NCBI RefSeq assembly: GCF_000403435.2
Contig: NZ_KE159708.1
Location: forward strand, 301,295-365,294
Length of the DNA stretch: 64,000 nucleotides
Direction: 5' to 3'
Source: Oscillibacter sp. 1-3
GTDB lineage: Bacteria; Bacillota; Clostridia; Oscillospirales; Oscillospiraceae
Program-made: the position numbers and the translations under genes
The notes under the pieces: model-generated
What the model was told of the DNA's origin: nothing
The model's database searches: none
The model's input: the letters and a program-made list of their open reading frames with translations, nothing else
Part shown: positions 26,341-34,480 of the stretch, piece by piece
How positions within the stretch are numbered: position 1 is the stretch's first letter
How the letters are laid out: each line of letters opens with the position of its first letter

Positions 26341-26703
26341 TCATGTCCCGGCGGCGGCCTGAAAGGCCCGAATGGCGCCGACGGTGTCCTGATAGTCCCG
26401 GCCCACCTGCTCCGCAAGGCCGTCCGCCTCCGGAGTATAGCCGTGGCGCAGGGCCTCGCTGAGCTGGCTGCTGGAGTTCAGCAGCCGGGTGAGGCCCAGG
26501 TTCTGGCACACGCCCTTGATGGTGTGGGCGGCCCGGAAGGCCTCCTCGTAGTTTTGGGAGGACATGGAGTCCAGCAGCAGCTGGTAGCTGCCGTCGTCCA
26601 CAAATTTGAGCACAAATTTCTGAATCAGACGGTCGCTGCGAAGGCGGCCGAGGACCTCGTCATAGTTGCCGCCCATGGCGGCGTAGCACTCCTGCAGTGT
26701 CAT
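26341..26703 (-). CDS. Hpt-domain phosphotransfer protein
   Basis: A 120-residue stand-alone histidine phosphotransfer protein. The active histidine is His 60 in AAHTIKGVCQNLGL, set within a four-helix bundle. It shares an ATGA overlap with the upstream REC-HD-GYP-GGDEF gene and sits 40 bp before the hybrid kinase gene, a clear phosphorelay arrangement in which it can carry phosphate from the hybrid kinase receivers to the receiver of the neighbouring c-di-GMP protein. Confidence 0.88.
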   Translation of the reverse strand: MTLQECYAAMGGNYDEVLGRLRSDRLIQKFVLKFVDDGSYQLLLDSMSSQNYEEAFRAAHTIKGVCQNLGLTRLLNSSSQLSEALRHGYTPEADGLAEQVGRDYQDTVGAIRAFQAAAGT

Positions 26704-28814
26704 ATCTGCCCGTCTCCTTTCTGATCCGCCGAAGCGGTCTCCGCATCCCCGCCGCCGTCGTCGATGGGGGAGATGACGGAGAGCATTTGTTTCATGGTTT
26801 CGTCGTAGAAGCGGTACCGGCCGCGTCCGCCGCGCTTTACGGTGTACAGGGCCTGGTCCGCCGCGTGGAACAGCGTGTCATAGTCGCAGCCCACCAGGGC
26901 CGTCGGGGCGATGCCCATGCTGACGGAGATGGTGAAATCCTCGTATGTACCGCAGAGGGATTCAAAGATCCGGGACACCACCGGCTCTACGTCCCCCTTG
27001 TGCTCCAGGAAGATGAGGAACTCGTCCCCGCCCACACGGGCGGCAATGTCGCCGCCGCGGATGCTCTGGCGCAGCTTCTCCGCCACATATGTCAGAACAT
27101 GGTCGCCGAAGGAGTGGCCGTAGGTGTCGTTGGCGGACTTGAAGTGGTCCAGATCGAAGATGGCCAGGGCGAAGCTGGCGGTGGGCCGGCCTTCGATTCG
27201 CTCCAGGATGCGCTTTTTGGCGTAGGCGTGGTTCAAAAGGCCGGTGAGCGTGTCATGGGAGGCCATCTGCTCCAGGGCGTGGAGCTTCATCCGGGAGTCG
27301 TGGATGTCGATGGCCTTTCCGATGGCGCCGGTGTAGCGGGCGGGCTCGTCGGCGGACCAGATGGCCCGGGCCACAATTCTGTACCAGCGCGTCTCGCCGT
27401 TGAGGTTCAGCTGGCAGTCATAGGACACCACCGGCTGGTCCGGGCAGGTGCTGTGCAGGGCGTTGGACAGGCCCTGGACCCACTCGGGGTCCATCAGGGC
27501 CAGAACGCCTTCATTGTGAAGCGGGTCCATGACGGTCTCCCCCAGGCCCAGCTTCTCCGCGCCCCAGGCGGAGATGGTTACCATGGCGGGGGAGGCGGTG
27601 TACTCAAACTGAATCTCCTGAGTCATGGCGGCGAAGAAGCTGTACTTCATCCGCTCATGCTCCAGCAGCTGCAGGGTGCGCTCCGAGGCGGTGAGCTCCT
27701 CATAGCGGTGCATCTCCTGGGAGATATTCCGCATCTCCCTCTGGTCCCTCTGGGCCTGCGTGTCGCCGGTAAGGCCGGAGCGGATGATTTCGGAATTCTC
27801 CTGGAGACATTCCAGCAGCAGGGGATTAAAGGTTCCGCACTTGCCGTCCAGAATCATCTGGACAGCCTCGTCGTGGGGGAAGGGCGGCTTGTATACGCGG
27901 ACGCTGGTGAGGGCGTCGTACACGTCCGCCAGGGCCACCACCTGGGCGGAGATGGGGATGTCGTCTCCCTGCAGCCCGTCGGGATAGCCCCGGCCGTCAT
28001 AGCGCTCGTGATGCCAGCGGCAGATCTGATAGGCCACCTTCACCAGCGGATCATGCTGGTGGATGGGAAGGTTTTCCAGCATATCCGCGCCTACGGTGGT
28101 GTGGGTTTTCATCACGGTGAACTCCTCCTCCGTCAGCTTGCCGGGCTTGTTGAGGATGTTCTCGTCAATGGCGATCTTGCCGATGTCGTGGAGGGAGGAG
28201 GCGGTGGTGATGATGGAGATATCCCCGGGGGTGAGGCGGTAGCGGTCCGTCTTCTGGGAGAGCCTGTGCAGCAGCAGTTCCGTCAGTGTGCGGACATGGA
28301 GCACGTGGAGGCCGCTCTCGCCGTTGCGGAATTCCACGATGTGGCTGAGAATGTCGATCATCAGGTTGCCCTGGCGCTCCTTCTCATAGATCTGGTCCGC
28401 AACCATGCCCACCAGCTTTTTCTGCTTGGCGTAGAGCAGGAGGGTGTTCACCACCCGGCGGTGGACGATCAGCGCGTCAAAGGGACGGGCAATGAAGTCC
28501 GTGACCCCCAGCTCATAGGCCCGCTCGATGTGGCTGGAGCCGCTTTCGGCGGAGATCATGATGACGGGGATGTCGTCGATCCAGTGGTTCTGGTGCATGG
28601 TGTCCAGCACGCCGAAGCCGTCCATCTCCGGCATGACGATGTCCAGCAGCACCAGGGAGAGCTCCGTACCCATCTTTTGAAGAATGCCGACGCCCTCCAG
28701 GCCGTTTTCCGCCTCTACAATGTCGTATTCCTCTCCCAGCATGTCGGCGAGGATCGCCCGGTTCAGCTCAGAGTCGTCAACAATCAGGATTTTCTCTTTT
28801 CGGGTCTTTTTCAT
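26700..28814 (-). CDS. Receiver - HD-GYP - PAS - GGDEF cyclic-di-GMP turnover protein
   Basis: A 704-residue cytoplasmic protein predicted both to break down and to make c-di-GMP. The receiver (1-125) has phospho-acceptor Asp 58 in LLDIVMPEMDG. The HD-GYP domain (about 145-345) keeps HD 209-210, HHE 268-270, GYP 276-278 and the DVYDAL motif. A PAS-like region spans about 395-510. The GGDEF domain has intact GGDEF (595-599) and an I-site RGGD (586-589) five residues before it. Both enzymatic parts look functional. It heads the operon with Hpt and hybrid kinase genes and is divergent from the flagellar operon, so it may set c-di-GMP for motility. Confidence 0.9.
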   Translation of the reverse strand: MKKTRKEKILIVDDSELNRAILADMLGEEYDIVEAENGLEGVGILQKMGTELSLVLLDIVMPEMDGFGVLDTMHQNHWIDDIPVIMISAESGSSHIERAYELGVTDFIARPFDALIVHRRVVNTLLLYAKQKKLVGMVADQIYEKERQGNLMIDILSHIVEFRNGESGLHVLHVRTLTELLLHRLSQKTDRYRLTPGDISIITTASSLHDIGKIAIDENILNKPGKLTEEEFTVMKTHTTVGADMLENLPIHQHDPLVKVAYQICRWHHERYDGRGYPDGLQGDDIPISAQVVALADVYDALTSVRVYKPPFPHDEAVQMILDGKCGTFNPLLLECLQENSEIIRSGLTGDTQAQRDQREMRNISQEMHRYEELTASERTLQLLEHERMKYSFFAAMTQEIQFEYTASPAMVTISAWGAEKLGLGETVMDPLHNEGVLALMDPEWVQGLSNALHSTCPDQPVVSYDCQLNLNGETRWYRIVARAIWSADEPARYTGAIGKAIDIHDSRMKLHALEQMASHDTLTGLLNHAYAKKRILERIEGRPTASFALAIFDLDHFKSANDTYGHSFGDHVLTYVAEKLRQSIRGGDIAARVGGDEFLIFLEHKGDVEPVVSRIFESLCGTYEDFTISVSMGIAPTALVGCDYDTLFHAADQALYTVKRGGRGRYRFYDETMKQMLSVISPIDDGGGDAETASADQKGDGQI

Positions 28815-28892
28815 ACGCGTGGGATCACATCCTTAAATAAGCGTGGCGCCCGCCGCCGGCGGGACGTTGTGGAAGGATAAAAGTCCATTCCT

Positions 28893-28921
28893 ATCTTAGC
28901 ATAAAAAACAGAAGCTGGCAA
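28893..28921 (-). promoter_or_regulatory. Sigma-A promoter of the c-di-GMP/phosphorelay operon
   Basis: On the minus strand TTGCCA (28921-28916), 17-bp spacer, TAAGAT (28898-28893), about 80 nt before the start codon. Confidence 0.55.
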
Positions 28922-29222
28922 GCAGTTGTATCGGGGAAAGGGTGAAAAATTAGAGAGCCGGTGCTCATTTTGGGTAAAATGGCAAACGAGAACCAGAAAC
29001 TGACGTTTTGCCGAAAGATGCGCCGCGGACAAACGAATATGTGGCGGAGTATACAAAAAATGAATAAGAGGAAAAAGCGAAAGACCTGAAATGCCGCAGG
29101 AAAAGCGAGGTTTTTTGTGAAAATTACAAAAAACAGAATTAAAATACGTTGAAAATAGAACCATATTGCGTTCAAATTTTGGGTGAGCAAAAATATGGAA
29201 GGCGGAAATGCGGAAAAACCTC
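28922..29222. other. AT-rich divergent regulatory region
   Basis: About 300 bp between the two divergent promoters, clearly richer in A and T than the surrounding genes, with no gene seen. It contains a 9-bp inverted repeat (GTTTTTTGT with ACAAAAAAC, about 29110-29134) that could be an operator. Confidence 0.45.
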
Positions 29223-29252
29223 TTGCATTTTCCAGGTGGTTCGTACTATAAT
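29223..29252 (+). promoter_or_regulatory. Sigma-A promoter of the fla/che operon
   Basis: TTGCAT (29223-29228), 18-bp spacer, perfect TATAAT (29247-29252). Transcription would start about 29260, leaving a leader of roughly 200 nt before flgB. Confidence 0.65.
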
Positions 29253-29259
29253 GGACAAC

Positions 29260-29462
29260 GGAAAAACATTCTGTACATATGTGTATTCTCCCACCGCGGG
29301 GGCTGTTTGGAGCCGGCGGTGCGCGAGGTGCTCCGGTGGGGGTGTCATTCTTATTTGGAAGAGTACTGTATAGTGTACCATGCGGCAGGGGCCCAAACCG
29401 GCCGCGAGATGGGACACTATATCTTTTTCATCCTTTTTATCGCTTTTTTAGGAGGGATTCAA
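29260..29462 (+). promoter_or_regulatory. Structured untranslated leader of the flagellar operon with a terminator-like hairpin
   Basis: The leader holds a closing stem CCACCG/CGGTGG (about 29291-29338) around inner hairpins. A second long hairpin follows, GTGTACCATGCGGC (29373-29386) pairing with 29401-29417 except for one mismatch and a 3-nt bulge, and then T-rich sequence to 29450. This looks like an expression platform that could end transcription before flgB. It does not match the conserved bases of c-di-GMP-I riboswitches that I know, and no leader peptide is evident. Confidence 0.45.
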
Positions 29463-29846
29463 TTGGATTTTCTGTCGACCAACTCCTTTTTGCTGATGGA
29501 GAAGTCCCTGGGCTTTTTGTGGACGAAGCAGGCGGCCATTCTGGACAACATCGCCAACGCCGAAACGCCCAACTACAAAGCCAAGGTGGTTACATTTGAG
29601 GAGACGGTCCGCTCCAAGCTGGAGACGGCCCGCTCCGGCGTGAAGCCCCGGCAGACCGCGCGGCAGGTGCTGGAGGAGTCGGAGTTCGCCGTAACCGAGC
29701 ACCTGGACTCCGCCCGCATGGACGAGAACGGCATCAACGTCACCGCCCAAAGCGTGGAGGCCATGCGCAACGCCTACCAGATGCGCTATGTGCTCAACGC
29801 CATCAACAGCGACCTCAAGCTGCTGCATGCGGCGGTCCGGGGATGA
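29463..29846 (+). CDS. flgB: Flagellar basal-body rod protein FlgB
   Basis: Proximal rod protein of 127 residues, exported by the flagellar type III system. The conserved N-terminal rod motif is QAAILDNIANAETPNYKAKVVTFEE written in parts: QAAILDNIANAET then PNYKAK. The start is TTG at 29463, placed behind GGAGGG; upstream in-frame ATGs would extend into the structured leader. The C-terminal helix (YQMRYVLNAINSDLKLLHA) is also typical. First gene of the long fla/che operon, followed by flgC after 87 bp. Confidence 0.93.
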   Translation: MDFLSTNSFLLMEKSLGFLWTKQAAILDNIANAETPNYKAKVVTFEETVRSKLETARSGVKPRQTARQVLEESEFAVTEHLDSARMDENGINVTAQSVEAMRNAYQMRYVLNAINSDLKLLHAAVRG

Positions 29847-29933
29847 TTTCAGAAACATTTCAGGGCGGCCCTGTAAAATAGAAGCGAGTTGATTGTACGC
29901 CGGACTGCCGTCCGGCGGGAAATGGAGAGCGTT

Positions 29934-30398
29934 ATGGGTTTTTTGAGCACCATGAATATCGTGGGCTCCGGCCTGACGGCCCAGCAGCTGCGGCTGGATA
30001 TTATTGCGGAGAACGTGACCAACTCCACCACCACCCGGGTGGAGAACGGGGAGGGCCCCTACCGCCGCAAGGTGGTGGTGTTTGAGGCCGAGACGGGCAA
30101 GGACGGCTTCCGGGCCGCCATGGCCCGGGCGGCCTACGGCCTGGCTCCTGCCAGCGGGAAGACCACCGCCGGTGGCGTGCGGGTGACGAACATTTTGGAG
30201 GACCCCTCCGACCTGCCCCTGGTCTATGACCCCACCCACCCCGACGCCAACGAGGAGGGGTATGTGGAGATGCCCAACGTGGACATGGTCAAGGAGATGA
30301 CGGACGCCATGGCGGCCGCCCAGGCCTACGCCTCCAACGTGACGGCCTTTAATACCTTAAAAACTGTGATCGCCCAGGGGCTGGAGATCGGAAAGTAA
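29934..30398 (+). CDS. flgC: Flagellar basal-body rod protein FlgC
   Basis: Rod protein of 154 residues with the N-terminal motif GLTAQQLRLDIIAENVTNSTT and C-terminal PNVDMVKEMTDAMAAAQAY, split here for length: GLTAQQLRLDIIAEN, then VTNSTTTR, and PNVDMVKEMTDAM. The central part with GGVRVTNILEDPSDLPLVYD is typical. The start at 29934 is preferred because GGAGAG lies 8 nt before it; an in-frame ATG four codons upstream has no such site. Confidence 0.93.
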   Translation: MGFLSTMNIVGSGLTAQQLRLDIIAENVTNSTTTRVENGEGPYRRKVVVFEAETGKDGFRAAMARAAYGLAPASGKTTAGGVRVTNILEDPSDLPLVYDPTHPDANEEGYVEMPNVDMVKEMTDAMAAAQAYASNVTAFNTLKTVIAQGLEIGK

Positions 30399-30418
30399 GC
30401 GCAGGGAGGAATTGAGCT

Positions 30419-30718
30419 ATGATTACACCCATTGAACAGCTGGAGCCGATTTCCGGAGTCAAGAGCGCAAAGCCTGTAGAGACGGTCCGGGGGGACCAGA
30501 GCTTGTTTGGGGCGGTGTTTCAGTCCGCCATTGACAATGTGAAGCAGACCGATATGGAGGTGCGGGAGGCCCAATATCTGCTGTCCACGGGACAGCTGGA
30601 TAACCCTTCCGCGGTGACCATCGCCGCCGAGAAGGAATCCATTGCGCTGGACCTTTTGATCCAGCTGCGCAACAAGGCGCTGGACGCCTACTCCGAGCTG
30701 ACGAGGATCAGTCTCTGA
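30419..30718 (+). CDS. fliE: Flagellar hook-basal body complex protein FliE
   Basis: A 99-residue MS ring-rod junction protein. It has the FliE C-terminal block ESIALDLLIQLRNKALDAY followed by ELTRIS. GGAGG precedes the ATG. It closes the flgB-flgC-fliE rod set; a hairpin lies between it and fliF. Confidence 0.93.
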   Translation: MITPIEQLEPISGVKSAKPVETVRGDQSLFGAVFQSAIDNVKQTDMEVREAQYLLSTGQLDNPSAVTIAAEKESIALDLLIQLRNKALDAYSELTRISL

Positions 30719-30727
30719 TATTGAACG

Positions 30728-30752
30728 AATAGGGGGAAGGCCTCCCCCTATT
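30728..30752 (+). terminator. Intercistronic hairpin between fliE and fliF
   Basis: 10-bp stem (30728-30737 with 30743-30752), 5-nt loop, then a short T-rich stretch TTGTCG. It may be a partial terminator or an RNA-stabilising element that lowers expression of the downstream genes relative to the rod genes. Confidence 0.45.
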
Positions 30753-30854
30753 TGTCGTGCTTGAGTAGTTGCCGCGGATTCTGAACGGGATCTTAAACGG
30801 CACAGGATTATGGAGAGATGAGACAAACAAGACAGGAGAAGGAGGTGACGGCGT

Positions 30855-32531
30855 TTGAACAAGGTGGTTGACAAGGCCAAGGCCATTTGGGGCAAGGTCT
30901 GGGAGCGGCTGAAAAAGATCTCCAAGAAGATTTACATCGCGGCCGCCGCGGCGCTGGTGGTTCTCGCCGTTATCCTGGTAATCGTTCTGAACAACAAGCC
31001 GTACTCCACGCTGGTCACCGGCGTGAGCATGGACGAGATGTCCAGCGTGCTGCAGCTCCTGGACGCCTGGGGCGTCCGGGATTACAAGGTGGAGAACGGG
31101 GACACGATTCTGGTGCCGGAGAGCCAGCAGAGTCAGCTGCAGGCCCGGGTGCTCATGGAGAACGTGTTTCAGTCCGGCCAGGCCAAGTATTTTGACAATC
31201 TCAGCGCCCTGTCCACCAATCAGGAGCGGAACGCCGCCACCCTGATGGACCTGGAGGAAAAGCTGCGGGCGACCATTCGCAGCTTTGATAACGTGCAGGA
31301 CGCCGTTGTCAACCTGACGCCCGGCGAGGACCGGGGCTATGTCCTGGACAGCGGCAACGTAGTCAATGCGACCGCCGCCGTGAAGGTGTCCATGCGGGAC
31401 GGCAAGAAGCTCACCACCCAGCAGGCCGCGGCCATCCGAGAGTTTGTGAGCAACTCCCTCCAGGGGCTGGAGATCAGCCGGGTCAGCATCACGGACGACT
31501 ACGGAAATACATACAGCGGCGGAAGCCTCACCGCCGACAGCGACGCCTCCGCCCTGAAAATGCAGCTGGAGGAGGAGCAGTCCAACAAGATCCGCACTCA
31601 GATCATGCAGGTGCTGGCGCCCGCCTTCGGCGAGGAAAATGTGGACGTGGCCGTCAACTGCGTGGTAGAGGTGGGCAACGTCACCGAGAACCGGGTGGAC
31701 GTGTACCTGCCGGAGTACGCCCAGAACGGCGAGACCAACGGCCGGGGCATCATCGGTTCTTTGATTTATCAGTGGTCCTATAACCGCGACGGCGACGAGA
31801 CCGTCGGCGGCGTTGTGGGCACGGAGTCCAACTCCAACATCCCCAACCCGGACTTCTCCCAGTACATGGAGAATAAGCCCAATCTGGACGGGACGGAGTC
31901 TGCGGCGGACGCCAGCGGACAGATCGACTACGACAACTCCCGCAGTGAGAAGCATATCGTCACCACCGCCGGCTATTTGAAGGACTGCTCGGTGGCGGTG
32001 AGCATCAATTCCACCACCGCCGGCAACGTGGACACGGCGGAGTGGCAGGAGCACGTGGCCCGTGCGGCGGGCATCTACGGCGAGGTGGACGAGGAGACCG
32101 GCCTGGAGATTCTGGACGGGCGCATCTCCGTCATCTCCTATCCCTTCTTCCGTGAAGAGCCTCCCGCGCCTGTTCCCGGTATCTTCGACATTGAGATCGC
32201 CGGCATTCCTATGTGGGTATTCATCGCGGCGGCGGGCGGACTGCTGCTGTTCATTATCCTGCTGGTGGTCATTCTGGTGGCCCGCCGGCGCCGCCGGAAG
32301 AGACTGGAGGCCGAGGAGGCCGAGGCCCAGGCCAGCGAGGTGGACGCCCTGCTGGCGGCGGTGGGTCTGGGCGGCCAGGCCACCGACGGCAACGGCGCCG
32401 ACGTGATGGAGATCCAGACCGAACAGAGCATGCAGCTGCGCAAGGACATCCGGCAGTTTGCCAGCGAGAATCCGGAGATTGCGGCGCAGATGGTCCGAAA
32501 CTGGCTGAGAGGAGGGGACGACGATGGCTGA
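30855..32531 (+). CDS. fliF: Flagellar MS-ring protein FliF
   Basis: A 558-residue membrane protein forming the MS ring. It has two membrane helices (about 25-45 and 455-480) that flank the ring-building domains, and a C-terminal cytoplasmic tail ending MVRNWLRGG that binds FliG. The central part with DYGNTYSGGS and the variable region is normal. The start is TTG behind GGAGGTGA. It overlaps fliG by 8 bp. Confidence 0.95.
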   Translation: MNKVVDKAKAIWGKVWERLKKISKKIYIAAAAALVVLAVILVIVLNNKPYSTLVTGVSMDEMSSVLQLLDAWGVRDYKVENGDTILVPESQQSQLQARVLMENVFQSGQAKYFDNLSALSTNQERNAATLMDLEEKLRATIRSFDNVQDAVVNLTPGEDRGYVLDSGNVVNATAAVKVSMRDGKKLTTQQAAAIREFVSNSLQGLEISRVSITDDYGNTYSGGSLTADSDASALKMQLEEEQSNKIRTQIMQVLAPAFGEENVDVAVNCVVEVGNVTENRVDVYLPEYAQNGETNGRGIIGSLIYQWSYNRDGDETVGGVVGTESNSNIPNPDFSQYMENKPNLDGTESAADASGQIDYDNSRSEKHIVTTAGYLKDCSVAVSINSTTAGNVDTAEWQEHVARAAGIYGEVDEETGLEILDGRISVISYPFFREEPPAPVPGIFDIEIAGIPMWVFIAAAGGLLLFIILLVVILVARRRRRKRLEAEEAEAQASEVDALLAAVGLGGQATDGNGADVMEIQTEQSMQLRKDIRQFASENPEIAAQMVRNWLRGGDDDG

Positions 32532-33585
32532 GGCGGCAGCGGCAGCGCAGGCGAAACCCGCCGCGAAGCAAAAGCAAAAGCCCAAGGTGGAGCTCACCAG
32601 CGCACAGAAGGCCGCGGCAGTGGTCGTCGCCCTGGGCGCGGAGAAGGCGTCCCTGCTGTACCGGTTTATGGAACCTGAGGAGGTCGAGCAGCTGACCCTT
32701 GAGGTGGCCCGGCTGGGAATCCTGGACTCGGAGATTACCGAGGAGATTCTCAACGAGTTCTATATGATGTGCCTGAGCAACAAGGCGGTCACCGAGGGCG
32801 GTCTGGAATATGCCAGAGCGGTCCTGGAGAAGGCCTACGGTCCTCAGGCGGCGGAGGAGATGCTGGGCAAGGTCACCAAGTCCCTGAAGCACCGGCCCTT
32901 CTCCTTTATGGATAAGGTGGACGTGAAATCCATGGTATCCACCCTGCGCAACGAGCGGCCCCAGACCATTGCCCTGGTGCTGGCCCACGTGGACCCCGAC
33001 AAGGCCGCAGATGTGCTGGCCAGCCTGGACGAGGGCCGGCAGGTGCAGGTGGTCAAGAGCATGGCGAAGCTGGAGGGCGTGTCCCCCACCGCCGTGAGGA
33101 TCATCGAAAACCAGCTGCGTGGCCAGTTCGACAATATCATGGTCACCTCCAATATCAAGGTCGGCGGCGTGGACTACGTGGCCAGCGTCATGAACAACCT
33201 GGACCGCACCAGCGAGAAGAACATCTTCGACGGCCTGTCCGACTACGACCAGGAGCTGGCGGACGAGATCCGCAAGCGGATGTTCGTCTTCGAGGACATC
33301 ATCACCATGGACGACCGGTCGGTCCAGCGCTTTCTGCGGGATTGCGACCCCAGAGACCTGGTGCTGGCCCTCAAGGCGGCCAACGCCGACGTCGCCAACA
33401 AGCTGTTTACGAACATGTCCAGCCGTACAGCGCAGAACATCAAGGACGACCTGGAGATTACATCCAATGTCCGCATGAAGGACGTGGAGGAGGCCCAGCA
33501 GCGGATCGTGGGAATCATCCGCAGTCTGGAGGAAAAGGGAGAGATCATTATCCTGAAGGGCGGAAAGGACGATATCATTGCCTAA
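32524..33585 (+). CDS. fliG: Flagellar motor switch protein FliG
   Basis: Rotor protein of 353 residues that couples the MS ring to the stator. The N-terminal FliF-binding domain, the middle domain with ERPQTIALVLAHVDPDKAA and the C-terminal charged torque helix (about 280-335, RSVQRFLRDCDPRDLVLALK) are all present; the stretches are given in pieces: ERPQTIALVLAHVDP and RFLRDCDPRDLVLALK. An Ala/Lys-rich extension of about 25 residues precedes the domain. The ATG follows AGGAGG. It overlaps both neighbours. Confidence 0.95.
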   Translation: MAEAAAAAQAKPAAKQKQKPKVELTSAQKAAAVVVALGAEKASLLYRFMEPEEVEQLTLEVARLGILDSEITEEILNEFYMMCLSNKAVTEGGLEYARAVLEKAYGPQAAEEMLGKVTKSLKHRPFSFMDKVDVKSMVSTLRNERPQTIALVLAHVDPDKAADVLASLDEGRQVQVVKSMAKLEGVSPTAVRIIENQLRGQFDNIMVTSNIKVGGVDYVASVMNNLDRTSEKNIFDGLSDYDQELADEIRKRMFVFEDIITMDDRSVQRFLRDCDPRDLVLALKAANADVANKLFTNMSSRTAQNIKDDLEITSNVRMKDVEEAQQRIVGIIRSLEEKGEIIILKGGKDDIIA

Positions 33586-34480
33586 TGTATGGAAATTCAT
33601 ATCCCGCCCAAAGGCAGAGCCCTATCGCTTCCCCGAGGCCGAGGAGCTGACGCCTCAGACCGCGGAGCCCATCCTGGAGCCGCCTCCTCCCGGCGAGGCG
33701 GCGGAGCCGGAGGCAGAGATCGAGACGGAGGCTGCGGAGCCGGAGGCGGAAGAGCCCCAGGACCCCGTCAGCTACGCCCAGATTCAGGCGGATGAGATTC
33801 TGCGGGACGCGGAACGCCGGGCGGCGGAGATTCTGGAAAACGCCCGGCGGGAGGCCCGGGAGCAGTCCGAGTCCATCCTGGAGGAGAGCCGCCGGGCGGG
33901 CCTGGAGGCCGGACGGGCTGAGGGCGTCGCCCTGGGCGTCCAGCAGGCGCTGGAGGAGGGCCGCGAGGCCCGGGAGCGTCAGGCCCAGACCCAGGGGGCC
34001 GAGGTGGCCCAATTTCTGGAGCGGGCCGGCCAGGCGCTGGACCGCCAGATGGATGACAATGTGGAGGAGCTGCGGGATCTGGCCCTGGCCATCGCCGAGA
34101 AGGTGGTGAGCGTCAGCCTCAAAAGCAGCTCCGAGGTCATCTGCCGGATGATCCAGGCCGCCATCGACAAGCGCAAGCGGCGGGAGTGGGTCCACATCTA
34201 TATCGCCGAGTGCGACGCAAAGCAGCTGGTGAAGCTTCCCCAGTCCCTGACGGCGGCGCTGTCCGCCCTGTCCGGGCGGGTGCGCATCATCCCTATGGCG
34301 GATGACGAGGCCGGCACCTGCATCATTGAGATGCCGGACGAGATCATCGACGCCAGCGCGGCCACCCAGCTGAACAATATCCGAACCATGTTGTCCGACA
34401 CGTCCACCGGCGGAATGGACACCAATCTGAATTTAGGCGGAGGGTTTCATGTTCCGACAGATGATCCGCCAGGTCTATAA
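33578..34480 (+). CDS. fliH: Flagellar assembly protein FliH
   Basis: Regulator of the FliI export ATPase, 300 residues. The N-terminal 70 residues are Pro/Glu-rich. A long coiled-coil with repeated AxxxG and Glu/Arg patterns (about 80-170) leads to the C-terminal domain that binds FliI (about 180-290). The start is TTG at 33578, overlapping the end of fliG by 8 bp; no other start gives a better fit. The end overlaps fliI by 32 bp, indicating coupling. Confidence 0.88.
   Translation: MPNVWKFISRPKAEPYRFPEAEELTPQTAEPILEPPPPGEAAEPEAEIETEAAEPEAEEPQDPVSYAQIQADEILRDAERRAAEILENARREAREQSESILEESRRAGLEAGRAEGVALGVQQALEEGREARERQAQTQGAEVAQFLERAGQALDRQMDDNVEELRDLALAIAEKVVSVSLKSSSEVICRMIQAAIDKRKRREWVHIYIAECDAKQLVKLPQSLTAALSALSGRVRIIPMADDEAGTCIIEMPDEIIDASAATQLNNIRTMLSDTSTGGMDTNLNLGGGFHVPTDDPPGL

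Noticed and set aside
29260..29372. c-di-GMP-I riboswitch upstream of flgB, as in C. difficile
   Set aside because: The conserved sequence blocks of that class are not found; only a generic structured leader with a terminator-like hairpin can be supported.
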